DNA of 25,971 nucleotides from positions 1 through 25,971 of the IMG/VR virus record IMGVR_UViG_3300032313_000135. One strand, given 5' to 3'. The position numbers and the translations under genes are program-made. Under the pieces are notes generated by a model. It was not told the DNA's origin. It made no database searches and worked only from the letters and a program-made list of their open reading frames with translations. Positions 18,401 through 23,209 of this stretch are shown here, piece after piece (positions within the stretch are counted from its first letter, which is position 1; each line of letters begins with the position of its first letter). This stretch comes from a virus.

Positions 18401-19734
18401 CTTGCACGGTTAAGAGGATCAAGTGTATCTAATGCTCTTGCAAATCCTACTACAGTTCCTTTTAGATCTCCCTTGTTTGCTTCAACAAGTCCGTTAATAT
18501 TAATTCCCAGTCCCGCAAGAAATTCACTAGCCTTCTTAGAAGGGTTAATCATAGAAGCAAGACCAGACTTAAGTGCGTTAGCACCTTCTGATGCGTTGAT
18601 TCCACCTTCCTTCATTGCAGTCATAAAGAATGCAAGGTCTTCTACGTCACCGCCTAGTTGCTTAACAACTGGTCCAGCCTTTGGAATAGCAATTGTTAGA
18701 TCTTCAATAGACAAGACTGTCTGGTTTTCTACTGCGTTAAGGAAGTTAATTTTTCCTGCAAGATCTTCTGCTGCGATTCCAAAAGCATTTGTTAAAGAGA
18801 TTGTTGTCTCTAGCGCTTGCTGTTGTTCAACTTGTCCAAGAACGGCAAGGCGTGTTGCTTGAACTATTTGAGCATTAAGTGCATCTCCAGTAAGACCCAT
18901 CGCTGCTGCTGTTCCAGCCATTTCTACAGTATCTTTTGCTGCAATACCAAACTTAGTAAACTCTTTTGCAAGTCTCTGAACATCTGCAATAGCCTTGTCA
19001 GTTGCATCTGAGTTTGTCATCATGTCTCCATATACTCTGGAGAACTTTGTTATTGCCTGCTCCATTTCCATGAATGTTTTTGCTGCAGTTGAGCCTAGAA
19101 TTGTAAGTGGAATAGTCAAACCAACCATCAACTGGCGACCTGCCCACTGAGTATTCTTACCAAAATTCAGAAGTTGAGTTGAGCCTTGACTTAATAGTTT
19201 ATTTAAAAATTGCTGTCTTTGTGCAGCCATTTGCATACGTGTTGCATAATCTGTATACTGACCATTGACCATCTTTAGGTGCTTTGGAATAACCTGAAGA
19301 GTCTTGATCATATCTCCATTTGCAGACTGCATCTGGATATACTGAGCCTGTAGAAGTTTTACTCTATCTTTACTAGCACGTGTTAATGTCTCACGCTCTT
19401 GTGCAAACATCCCTTTAAATACCTTGGTATTTTGGGTGGCTGCTGCTGCGGTGTACCTAAAGTACTGTCGCATTGATAGTTGATTTTTTTCAAGTGCTTG
19501 TGTAAAAGAAGATGTACTTGTGGCTACATCCTTTTGAGTTGCAACAAACTTTCCAGTTGCATTAATAGCCTGCATTAACTGGCTATTAAGGCCCTTCTGG
19601 GCATTCATTGCTGCAACGTTACCCTGAGTTAGGGTTTGATTAAAACGGCTAAGTCCTGCCTGTAACTGACGTAATTGTGCTAAGGCTTGGCTGGTATCAA
19701 AATTAATACCTATATTTGCGTTTACGTCAGCCAA
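9427..19734 (-). CDS. Tail tape measure protein, TP901 type, 3435 aa
   Basis: This protein sets tail length and passes into the host at infection. Residues about 220-490 match the TP901 tape-measure core (EQAITKFSRVYGDM, ETTISLTNAFGIAAEDLAGK, LTIAIPKAGPVVKQLGG, FAFFM-like and NASEGANALKSGLASM segments). Hydrophobic stretches at about 545-590 and 1555-1625 could insert in the membrane. A GSPSKKGREIG motif lies near 1085, and coiled coils near 1230-1310 and 2575-2900, including LADALSKGDIGAAARAVQAI. A Gly/Ser/Thr/Pro linker spans about 3035-3105. The motif DTVPA(L/M)LTPGE occurs twice, near 696 and 3358. I see no lysozyme or NlpC/P60 motif. Start is TTG (19734-19732) with AGAGG 8 bases upstream and an in-frame TAG just before. 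At about 0.15 nm per residue the tail would be about 515 nm. Confidence 0.96.
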   Translation of the reverse strand: MADVNANIGINFDTSQALAQLRQLQAGLSRFNQTLTQGNVAAMNAQKGLNSQLMQAINATGKFVATQKDVATSTSSFTQALEKNQLSMRQYFRYTAAAATQNTKVFKGMFAQERETLTRASKDRVKLLQAQYIQMQSANGDMIKTLQVIPKHLKMVNGQYTDYATRMQMAAQRQQFLNKLLSQGSTQLLNFGKNTQWAGRQLMVGLTIPLTILGSTAAKTFMEMEQAITKFSRVYGDMMTNSDATDKAIADVQRLAKEFTKFGIAAKDTVEMAGTAAAMGLTGDALNAQIVQATRLAVLGQVEQQQALETTISLTNAFGIAAEDLAGKINFLNAVENQTVLSIEDLTIAIPKAGPVVKQLGGDVEDLAFFMTAMKEGGINASEGANALKSGLASMINPSKKASEFLAGLGININGLVEANKGDLKGTVVGFARALDTLDPLNRARAIEQLFGKFQFARLSTLFQNVTKDSSQAARALGLAGASVEELAILSERELGKVEDMTGNKFKKSMENIKLQLVPIGKAFLEAVTPIVSFVGRILEKFNTLSDGTKKVITVVVGVVGGLAPVLLMTFGVLMNFVANGIKLFAKLRGGVAQLNGSNNVLGGGFEYLTNQQIENLAQSNALHTSHSQLISTFNVEAASVQALAAAYGAAASQARALAQSSPGLFNTVPGPAGAVAGLPPTKFATGGVVPGTGNKDTVPALLTPGEVVITKDTAKENPELVAALQNGSVNRYHKGTGEFHEHPHPRKPKYTITQPHTGRVAGGEQDTKLMSGAAIMMPGNIQGRPVQGSTIAGGDSRFITKKDESGEIVGASDRFKVATTGSMVTQMQALDGIARQTDESFDMWTKSNQHLAPHFDEIANIFAREVVPGVTDVSEAGQTAYPKMVAYIDSLERDLKVTADEAEKMRIAARRIFDADLGTPENPGRDAVAMNRKRVETGIDEDGNERITDIRTERVAIPGHSMSEYLDDQTKRNTEREYARRGITPPEQTDEKGSKPTFAHIKSGEVGTSYSEPIASEKGGVTDTERAIVEKLRNRERLSAGQIITPAPTVEVTPEDTAAAAAAGAEVGQAVIDGAEGPEGVDRGSPSKKGREIGKSVADGIVIGMQEHSAEVSSQAKKLGSAAVPTAAETQARVDKMDLDNKSFYDDINTPEFSEERQILKSQDRQRRKRAKEAGISGGPGTPPVSGPSSTVALTARTEAAAEDLAVSTEQAATAQAQVVQQIRDQSKSRVTIKGNTINIGKAREEADRLNKEASDAEAAAARVRTEAAKWEEVAAREDGKNIYTADNAKALKKKADELEAKAAELRIKAAEAEIEAIQLESGIDISEDDVKEPGKVQKIQDKNDEVVSNGTQEQGDGLRRIVEGTEDTADSTLMVAEQTDELANVTGEAVDAQTQTAGNLLTGAQITDATTGNMNDVLQSTGTTGIAQDDIAGSSENIADINRDIEEDKRKIRELGRQELAARMKDPSAIIPDGAQSDSKYIDKTKAYDYTRAYDEAMGRDPGTNGPDDPGQVGYTKNKKGQILFDPETGEPTTLTESQLKKKKRGLRKEKVSKFSGKVSGGLGTAAMVAGMAGAPPQVTAALGTAATVAQFAPMIAGTGPIGLAVGAVVALGAGAYMLNKHFNDMAKKAAQFATDLSATRDGLKSIGEMAGRVGASEIMDKRRSTSQYGKYDEEIKIDNTFGNKFLGTDIGKKEKKLFQDNAKKFGSARAVDDLSLKLATAVADGVLDAQAANSIAAELALQLKDQKIEMQIVGQLSALLGPNGEDLKNSPMDTRALIMANANNRVDKAEDDVAAGKGNRRENIASIAAYNMNNIQMATMMADQVQVEYENQKKKLEAELAATANAAKKLEIEKKISDLTAQNVIDTNTMNGLLLTQIGLQQKSFEKVYSGSKFSGKEDAYFDASRNQLLTNYKGTDQEEASKTFLNTSEDFADNKSINGLKDNKTAQTFQAKWEMLVGSKVLSPSEANNYLELFSGQLNNLDLLFNASVGIHGTSKTKELLNMFAGYKDKKMATNMVTKIALTKTDPGQFDAIMEALKGIQALDGTTIDMEVLLTTLGLEGLEVLKGQMEGIEKLKEEQKKKGDKKMDLEAAKKLGPQENAAITALQANEERMAQFNNLNLEQQAEYLQKLQTQFAYESILTQEQKEAAAELYARNQAWLAQSKGTIAAGADALLVAEAKFKAAFLKLTPEQMAAEKLVPTYASGVTSVDAGPAKTPGSGGKKDDPLDFLDSLAMRIKMVRDQSFNAKKPIESMLAAFNSPAAKKNVANMFKLFDGVQQKLLALKVPEEFRDYIAGLDAEQFDELLKADLNSKKAGQQGVFTYAAKKDKKGNVLKDKKGNVVYDKTRITGISAEGKAVIAAYNEAPLDKFNIAQVKVITDADNQFKAFNKLKASGVDTATALELVSDSALAASVASSALAGTDLKKFSDDAINAANATEKAAVMADLLKKNADFKFKNDTFPKLASALKISGMSAENIATVLSDPALAKQLMADLEDGKIDSKAIAEYLEGIKDEKIVEIRAKFNAGDFAAAAAPGMELVNKMFSVQEALIRTGASAASKSMVANIKTLKNANEDLQLEIQQITFSKIRPIEEAIQKATRALEMDITRPLEAYQESINDLQRVIEVAFERPIAEINAENTILSNDMEKMNHAAEEINKRYDEQAEALAKVSEIKSQIVEQEKEQLDLADALSKGDIGAAARAVQAIRAAQAARNAENASKALELSRKNKIDSLRGEVSGLSKDEITERQYQNAQTIYTLENTATTEVNGKLLTRLEILKQIQDTSDKIYDLEEKREAAQEAIRKQEDEIYDITEKQIKPRQYSIDANNVAIATDERAIEKLVSGITVLGQTKDAWDAIGAKIDASAVAGQDFDRLMGSMLASVDEIEKGWGKIEDTMSKYSSASAAASGTAMDALRQEFKTTAQGLEELAAKKAADAKAAQAAAEAEYKIKKEQYDLELKAIESAKSQNQWWLVDTLQSGFNQKWKDGAPKAPITGPTSAADDPNTNYNNLTQNAANDIYNSAKIKGPVTSDAGGKSTTGGSGTGNNSTTTGGSNNVVPIPGTQVPGSSSQNVPGTAGYKPGSFKYVPIKPAAAPKLAKTDKAAVSAGSKLSITLEKQRAEREAFQLQQKLVTMKVVKESDIKKLSGKAKEDARKLWDEYVKAKEYATSFTQRNIGTADKPSYINASPMDSEGAKTFKAAKEKEISAELQNIFSILKNADKDFKTNRESLMAAGKVLSAARKTWDYKDTDGREEFLKETRPDAKIELLTAWDNVEVAQGNMKDQNIIVDNARKALKSLGFTNEQVAWQVGGKTNALDEETSSKSGNIYKWTGYATGGLVSSQFAQKKFNMGTDTVPAMLTPGEFVMNKFAVQSHGIGKMQAMNNGQAAGDAVYNYSISVNVKSESNPDEIARTVIAQIKSVDAQKMRGVRT

Positions 19735-19747
19735 GGACTATACCTCT

Positions 19748-20071
19748 TTACTTGATTGAGTTTAAAAGACCTGATGCGTCAGAAAGTTGCATTCCTGAAG
19801 CAGCATCAATGATCTTATAGACTGTAGGAAGATCTAAATTTTCCTCAATCGCCTCTCTGTTGTCTGCAATTGCAGGCAAGTATTGTTTAAATGCAATTTG
19901 TACACAGTCAATAAGAATGTCCATTGACTTGCTATTGTCGTCTGCAACTTCTTGCAGTTTAGTAAAATGTTCCATAAAAGGCTTAAGCAAAGATATCCTT
20001 AGTGGCTTAACCTCAAATTTTGTTCCATCCATAAGGGACAGTTGGTTCTTGCTTTCTACTTCTTTAACCAT
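19748..20071 (-). CDS. Short tail assembly chaperone (G-like), 107 aa, start revised
   Basis: The product resembles the N-terminal half of the 227-aa chaperone encoded just upstream. Shared positions include L-x-DG, PL-x-I-x-x-L, M-x-x-F, a C then I, KQ-x-x-P-x-I, EE, and the Y-x-I-x-D-x-x-x-G-x-x-x-x-D-x-S end. Such proteins coat the tape measure protein before tube polymerisation. The frame opens at ATG 20083, but the bases just after it form GGAGG (20081-20077), an ideal Shine-Dalgarno 5 bases before a second ATG at 20071, while the first ATG has no site of its own. I therefore start at 20071. It lies 13 bases upstream of the tape measure TTG start. It appears to be a separate gene for the short form that most phages make by not frameshifting. 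Confidence 0.82.
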   Translation of the reverse strand: MVKEVESKNQLSLMDGTKFEVKPLRISLLKPFMEHFTKLQEVADDNSKSMDILIDCVQIAFKQYLPAIADNREAIEENLDLPTVYKIIDAASGMQLSDASGLLNSIK

Positions 20072-20076
20072 GATTT

Positions 20077-20081
20077 CCTCC
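20077..20081 (-). promoter_or_regulatory. Ribosome binding site deciding the start at 20071
   Basis: GGAGG on the minus strand, spaced 5 bases (AAATC) from ATG 20071. The alternative ATG at 20083 begins 2 bases before this site, so initiation there would use the site itself as coding sequence. This is the basis for the revised start. Confidence 0.65.
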
Positions 20082-20095
20082 ATTGTAGTTGTTTA

Positions 20096-20104
20096 ATTAT
20101 ACCA
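20096..20104 (-). promoter_or_regulatory. Extended -10 promoter before the short chaperone
   Basis: TGG-TATAAT (TG at 20104-20103, TATAAT at 20101-20096) lies in the 48-base region between the two chaperone genes. Predicted transcription would start near 20089 and give a leader of about 18 bases carrying the GGAGG site. The nine bases are identical to the box at 2329-2321. No convincing -35 is visible. A promoter here would let the short chaperone and the tape measure be expressed apart from the long chaperone. Confidence 0.45.
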
Positions 20105-20119
20105 TAAACAGGCTTGTTT

Positions 20120-20803
20120 TTAGTCTACTTTTTCGTAGTCTAGCCCCATACCAATTCCAAATCCAGCCTTCTGTGCACTAATACCCTGAAGGGCAACGAT
20201 GTCTTTTGCATTTGCTGCTTGGCCACCACTGAACACTCTAGCCTTCATTTCTTCCCAGGCATTTCCTTTTCCAGAATTTTTGTCTAGGTCGACACCCTGC
20301 ATTGCTGCAAGGAATTTCTTTTCATCGTAGTTTAATTCTCTGCTAATAGAAAGAGTTATCATTAACTCTGGCATAGACAAGGATGTTTCTAGTTCGTTGT
20401 AGTCTTTCCAGATCCCCAACAAAAAAACTTCTGACTCTAATTTTGCAAGGTCAAGGTCATCCCAAGATGATCCACTATCAACTGCTTGCTTTTTTACAGG
20501 TTCTTCTGACTTATCATTAATCTTAATACCAGCAGTTATATCTAAGATATCATAAATGTCTTGTAGGCTAACATATTCTTCTAGCATCTCTTGGGTTTGA
20601 GTAATCTCTGGTCTAAACTGTTTCATACAAATTCTTGCACATTTTGACAGCGCTATAATTGCTTCCATATCCCCTTGAGCATTTCTAACTTCATCAAAGT
20701 TATCCATTAACTGCCTAAGATATTTTATTTTTAGGGGGGATAACTCTATCTCTACTCCATCTTGAAGAGTAATATTTTTTGTATTATAAACTGTTGTTGC
20801 CAT
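20120..20803 (-). CDS. Long tail assembly chaperone (fused GT-like), 227 aa
   Basis: Residues 1-98 form a G-like domain (LQDGVEIELSPLKIKYLRQL, MKQFRPEI, DIYDILDITAGIKI). Residues about 120-227 form a T-like domain with SMPELMITLSISRE and KKFLAAMQGVDLD, a pattern known from frameshift-made GT products of siphophage chaperones. Here both domains are in one uninterrupted frame. The codons for V103-K104-K105 (GTA AAA AAG) contain the slippery heptamer A AAA AAG at the domain boundary; a -1 slip would add Ala-Ser-Ser and stop at TGA 20480-20478, giving 108 aa. GT-type proteins bind tape measure and recruit tube subunits. The ATG has no Shine-Dalgarno, and a TGT-TATACT box ends 6 bases before it, so leaderless initiation is likely. 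A homopolymer miscall in the A run would change this picture. Confidence 0.88.
   Translation of the reverse strand: MATTVYNTKNITLQDGVEIELSPLKIKYLRQLMDNFDEVRNAQGDMEAIIALSKCARICMKQFRPEITQTQEMLEEYVSLQDIYDILDITAGIKINDKSEEPVKKQAVDSGSSWDDLDLAKLESEVFLLGIWKDYNELETSLSMPELMITLSISRELNYDEKKFLAAMQGVDLDKNSGKGNAWEEMKARVFSGGQAANAKDIVALQGISAQKAGFGIGMGLDYEKVD
20489..20495 (-). other. Candidate -1 ribosomal frameshift site (A AAA AAG)
   Basis: On the minus strand the frame reads CCT GTA AAA AAG CAA GCA GTT, so the heptamer A AAA AAG is in the X XXY YYZ register used for -1 slippage; the same heptamer works in E. coli dnaX. After the slip, the next codons are GCA AGC AGT TGA. The shifted product would be 108 aa, close to the 107-aa paralogue. 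No strong upstream Shine-Dalgarno-like stimulator is seen. The nearest downstream hairpin is weak (TCATC/GATGA with a TTGG loop, 20470-20457). Confidence 0.5.
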
Positions 20804-20809
20804 CTATAT

Positions 20810-20818
20810 AGTATAACA
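20810..20818 (-). promoter_or_regulatory. Extended -10 promoter, probable leaderless start for the long chaperone
   Basis: TGT-TATACT (TG at 20818-20817, TATACT at 20815-20810) is followed by 6 bases (ATATAG) and the ATG at 20803. The spacing is the same as at the gene starting at 2314. There is no Shine-Dalgarno. The box lies directly after the hairpin that ends the tail tube transcript, as if to restart transcription at a new level. Confidence 0.5.
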
Positions 20819-20822
20819 GAAA

Positions 20823-20848
20823 GGCCCAGACTTTTTAGGATCTGGGCC
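20823..20848 (-). terminator. Rho-independent terminator-like hairpin after the tail tube gene
   Basis: The minus strand has GGCCCAGA, a 10-base loop and TCTGGGCC: a perfect 8-bp GC-rich stem starting 22 bases after the tube stop codon. It is followed by TTTCTGTT, which is only moderately U-rich, so read-through into the chaperone and tape measure genes is likely. Partial termination would favour the high-copy tube protein. Confidence 0.72.
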
Positions 20849-20870
20849 AAACTGTATATATTAAGTTGTA

Positions 20871-21488
20871 TTATGCTGCGCCGACTGTGCGGTCTACGAT
20901 CTTACCGTATGATCCGTTGTCGTTTGGAAGAAGACGGAATGATACTTCGAACATTGTCGCTTCGTCACGCTTTGCTGATACTGAAACGCTTTCAATTGAA
21001 AGTGCACGGTATGCAACGTAAACACGCTCCACGTTAAGTGATGCGTCTCCAGTTCCTGGTCCAACTGCAATCAAACCACGCTCTACTGGCACATCGCCAA
21101 TATCGCCTGCTGAAAGATTAAGTGTTGGGTGTGTAGCAACTGTTGTTAGATCGCTTTCCTTGCCTGCAAGGGCAAATAGAAGGTTCTCTAGTGTTGATTC
21201 TGCGAATGTAGTATTTAGGTTTACCTGCATGCCTTGCTTAAATAACTTAGCAACGTCAAGTACCTGGTCTACTGCTACTTCACCGAAATCTGGCTGGAAT
21301 TGGATTTCCAAACCATTCATTGTATATCCAACGTTACGGAAGTCTGCATCATTTGAAAGGGTTTCCTTGTATGATGTTCCTGCTGCGAATGCTGGACGAT
21401 CTGCGTCTGCAAGTGCGCCGTCTTCATATGTGAAGAGGGCTGCTGCTCCAACGATAATATCGTTTGAACTACCACGTGTATATGCCAT
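20871..21488 (-). CDS. Major tail tube protein
   Basis: This 205-aa protein forms the stacked rings of the tail tube. It sits between the tail terminator and the chaperones, the standard place for this gene. The fold is mainly beta, with an N-terminal arm (MAYTRGSSNDIIVGAAALFT), a long polar loop around residues 25-55, and C-terminal strands (SVSVSAKRDEATMFEVSFRL) typical of tube proteins. Codon use is strikingly different from the tail-tip genes, with many C/G-ending codons, as expected for a very abundant protein. The leader carries a strong GAGGTGA Shine-Dalgarno about 7 bases before the ATG. A TATAAT lies further upstream and a terminator-like hairpin follows the gene, so it may be expressed partly as its own transcription unit. 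Confidence 0.9.
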   Translation of the reverse strand: MAYTRGSSNDIIVGAAALFTYEDGALADADRPAFAAGTSYKETLSNDADFRNVGYTMNGLEIQFQPDFGEVAVDQVLDVAKLFKQGMQVNLNTTFAESTLENLLFALAGKESDLTTVATHPTLNLSAGDIGDVPVERGLIAVGPGTGDASLNVERVYVAYRALSIESVSVSAKRDEATMFEVSFRLLPNDNGSYGKIVDRTVGAA

Positions 21489-21543
21489 ATTTTTTCACCT
21501 CTTTGTTTTCTTTTGGATTAAAAGGGCTTGTTTCCTCAAGTTA

Positions 21544-21549
21544 ATTATA
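21544..21549 (-). promoter_or_regulatory. Possible -10 box upstream of the tail tube gene
   Basis: TATAAT on the minus strand, preceded by TAG rather than TGN, lies in the 70-base gap before the tube gene, with about 55 bases of leader to the ATG. It is flanked by an imperfect inverted repeat, TTAAAAAGGG on one side and CCCTTTTAA on the other. There is no clear -35. TATAAT is not rare in AT-rich DNA, so this is tentative. Confidence 0.35.
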
Positions 21550-21558
21550 CTACCCTTT

Positions 21559-22092
21559 TTAAGCGTTTGCTGAGTCTATAATGTCTTGCATTGGGTGGTA
21601 GTCGTAGTCAATGATTATTTTGTTACCCGCATAAGTTCGGGCTGTTCCAAAATCGACTATGTCTCTTGCCTCTTCTAGTTGGTAAATCTTAAAATTGTGG
21701 AAATAGAACTGACAGGTCATACCATCAAAGGTTTTACCCTTTGCCCAGGTGTTTATGTCTTCAGCAGTTTCATCTCCTCGGTCCATTAATCGAAGAACGG
21801 ACTCTTGTATCTGAATCATATTTATAATCGGATTTGACCCAGATGCATAAAAATAATATAATACCTGTTCACACTTTATATGTGGGAATGCTCCTCTACG
21901 CATTCTAAACATTCTATCGTAAACGGCCATAGTTCCACCTTCTGGAAACTGTGTTTGTAATGTCTCAAGTGTAGATGGGCCTGTTGGGAAAAAGGGAACT
22001 ATGCCAAGACCTGATAACTCATTAACCTTTTCTTGAAGATATTTGTTGATCCATAGTACTGGAGTATTTAATGCTGATGTTGATTCTGCCAT
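21559..22092 (-). CDS. Tail terminator-like protein
   Basis: This 177-aa protein lies directly before the tail tube gene, the usual position of the protein that caps the finished tube and docks it to the head. It has an N-terminal helix (PVLWINKYLQEKVNEL), central strands (KCEQVLYYFYASG), a second helix (INMIQIQESVLRLMDR) and C-terminal strands with IYQLEEARDIVDFG and NKIIIDYDYHP. This alpha/beta order fits the tail terminator family. Length is slightly above the usual 130-160. The ATG shares one base with the upstream stop (TAATG at 22094-22090). The assignment rests on fold order and synteny. Confidence 0.74.
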   Translation of the reverse strand: MAESTSALNTPVLWINKYLQEKVNELSGLGIVPFFPTGPSTLETLQTQFPEGGTMAVYDRMFRMRRGAFPHIKCEQVLYYFYASGSNPIINMIQIQESVLRLMDRGDETAEDINTWAKGKTFDGMTCQFYFHNFKIYQLEEARDIVDFGTARTYAGNKIIIDYDYHPMQDIIDSANA

Positions 22093-22766
22093 TATGATGC
22101 CACCGAAGCATTAGCGACCCAACGATATCCTGTAGAAATACCAGTTGATCTTCCGCCACGCTTTCCCTTTCCTAAGTTTTTCTTGTACACTGATGGATTC
22201 TCAAAGTACTGTCTAAGGTTACCACTATTTAAAAATGCTTGAGTAAAGTATCTACCAAAGAACATATCAAATGCTTTTTCAAACTCACCCTGGGTGTTGC
22301 CTCCTGGATTTTGAACAAGAACTGGCTTCTTTGTATAAACTATTTGTCCATCAACTTCAAACCTAAGAGCCTCTGCATTGCGTGGTCTTATTACGACAGG
22401 AGTTCCAGTTTCCATAATGATAGCCTTGTCACGAAACGGCTCATTAGATCCTTCTTTAACTGAGTTAGACTGTTTAAACTGTGATATAAAGGAAAGTCCT
22501 ATATTGCTAACTGTATACTGTATGTCAAATAATCTTGCCTCTGGGCTACCGTTTTGATACCATTCGTATACGTGGTGCAAAGTATCTGGAGACACTCTAG
22601 CATTTGTATCAATGAACTGTGATGCTATTTCAGATACGTCAATACCCAGGTTATTTAGGAAGTCCTTCTTACCTTTTTGAATTCCTTCAGCAAAGCCAGT
22701 TGAGTAATCGATAATGTTCTTCATATCTTTATTAAACTGTCTAGTGTTAAACTTTACTTTAATCAT
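22092..22766 (-). CDS. HK97 gp10-like neck / tail completion protein
   Basis: This 224-aa protein starts with IKVKFNTRQFNKDMKNI followed by a long basic helix, the typical opening of HK97 gp10-like neck proteins. It continues with a VSPDTLHHVYEW segment and beta strands containing IVYTKKPVLVQNPGG. The C-terminus is very basic (KKNLGKGKRGGRSTG), perhaps for contact with DNA or an acidic partner in the neck. The start overlaps the upstream stop by four bases (ATGA), and its own end overlaps the next start by one base, so the head-tail joining genes are tightly coupled. It is longer than many gp10-like proteins (about 110-150 aa). Confidence 0.76.
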   Translation of the reverse strand: MIKVKFNTRQFNKDMKNIIDYSTGFAEGIQKGKKDFLNNLGIDVSEIASQFIDTNARVSPDTLHHVYEWYQNGSPEARLFDIQYTVSNIGLSFISQFKQSNSVKEGSNEPFRDKAIIMETGTPVVIRPRNAEALRFEVDGQIVYTKKPVLVQNPGGNTQGEFEKAFDMFFGRYFTQAFLNSGNLRQYFENPSVYKKNLGKGKRGGRSTGISTGYRWVANASVAS

Positions 22767-23209
22767 ACATCTACCGCCTGATTTTCAGATCTTCTTATGA
22801 TTAACTTGTAGTACTCTGTTGAGCCAAAAGGACCAACAAAAGGATCCTGTGTTGCAATTTCAAAGATAGTGGACTTGCCTGCTCGTGGACCAGAAGTCTC
22901 TAGGTATATGTCGTTGCAGTTTTGATCTCTAATGTTAGTGATGATAACATTTGTAATTGAGTTCTTTGCTTCAAGACTTGACATTCTGATGTCTGTCTTT
23001 ACTCTACCAATTAGCATCTTGTCCTGGGTTATGTTTACATTGGGAGTTATTTCTTCTTTAAAGGCTCCTCCTGCTGAAGCAAAAGAGCAAGCAATTGTTC
23101 TATCAAGAATCCAAGTCTTTTCTACGTTGCCGTAAATTCCTTGTTCAACGACTGGATGATAAACATCTGCAAGCATTGGGAACGTAAAGTCTGGTGTTTC
23201 GCATATCAT
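22763..23209 (-). CDS. Head closure / head-tail stopper protein
   Basis: This 148-aa protein has the beta-barrel pattern of the head-tail joining family: an N-terminal strand region (FTFPMLADVYHPVVEQGIYG), a middle MLIGRVKTDIRM segment and a C-terminal DPFVGPFGSTEYYKLIIRRS stretch, which is a very characteristic ending for actinophage and other siphophage head-closure proteins. It closes the portal channel after packaging and offers a docking face for the tail. It is coupled to the adaptor gene upstream (TAATG at 23211-23207) and to the neck gene downstream (ATGA overlap). Size is a little above the HK97 and SPP1 versions. Confidence 0.76.
   Translation of the reverse strand: MICETPDFTFPMLADVYHPVVEQGIYGNVEKTWILDRTIACSFASAGGAFKEEITPNVNITQDKMLIGRVKTDIRMSSLEAKNSITNVIITNIRDQNCNDIYLETSGPRAGKSTIFEIATQDPFVGPFGSTEYYKLIIRRSENQAVDV

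Noticed and set aside
17987-18862. 291-aa open frame on the plus strand
   Set aside because: It lies wholly inside the tape measure gene on the opposite strand, is a Ser/Pro/Ala-rich mirror of its codons, and has no gene-like pattern.
9427-19734. Cell-wall hydrolase domain in the tape measure protein
   Set aside because: I looked for lysozyme, transglycosylase and NlpC/P60 signatures by eye and found none that could be supported.
20072-20083. Start of the short chaperone at ATG 20083
   Set aside because: No ribosome site precedes it, and its own second to fourth codons form the GGAGG for ATG 20071.
20420-20426. Second slippery-like heptamer T TTT TTG in the long chaperone
   Set aside because: It is in the right register, but the -1 frame runs only 25 codons before TAG and it falls inside a conserved-looking domain, not at a boundary; I treat it as a Phe-Leu coincidence.
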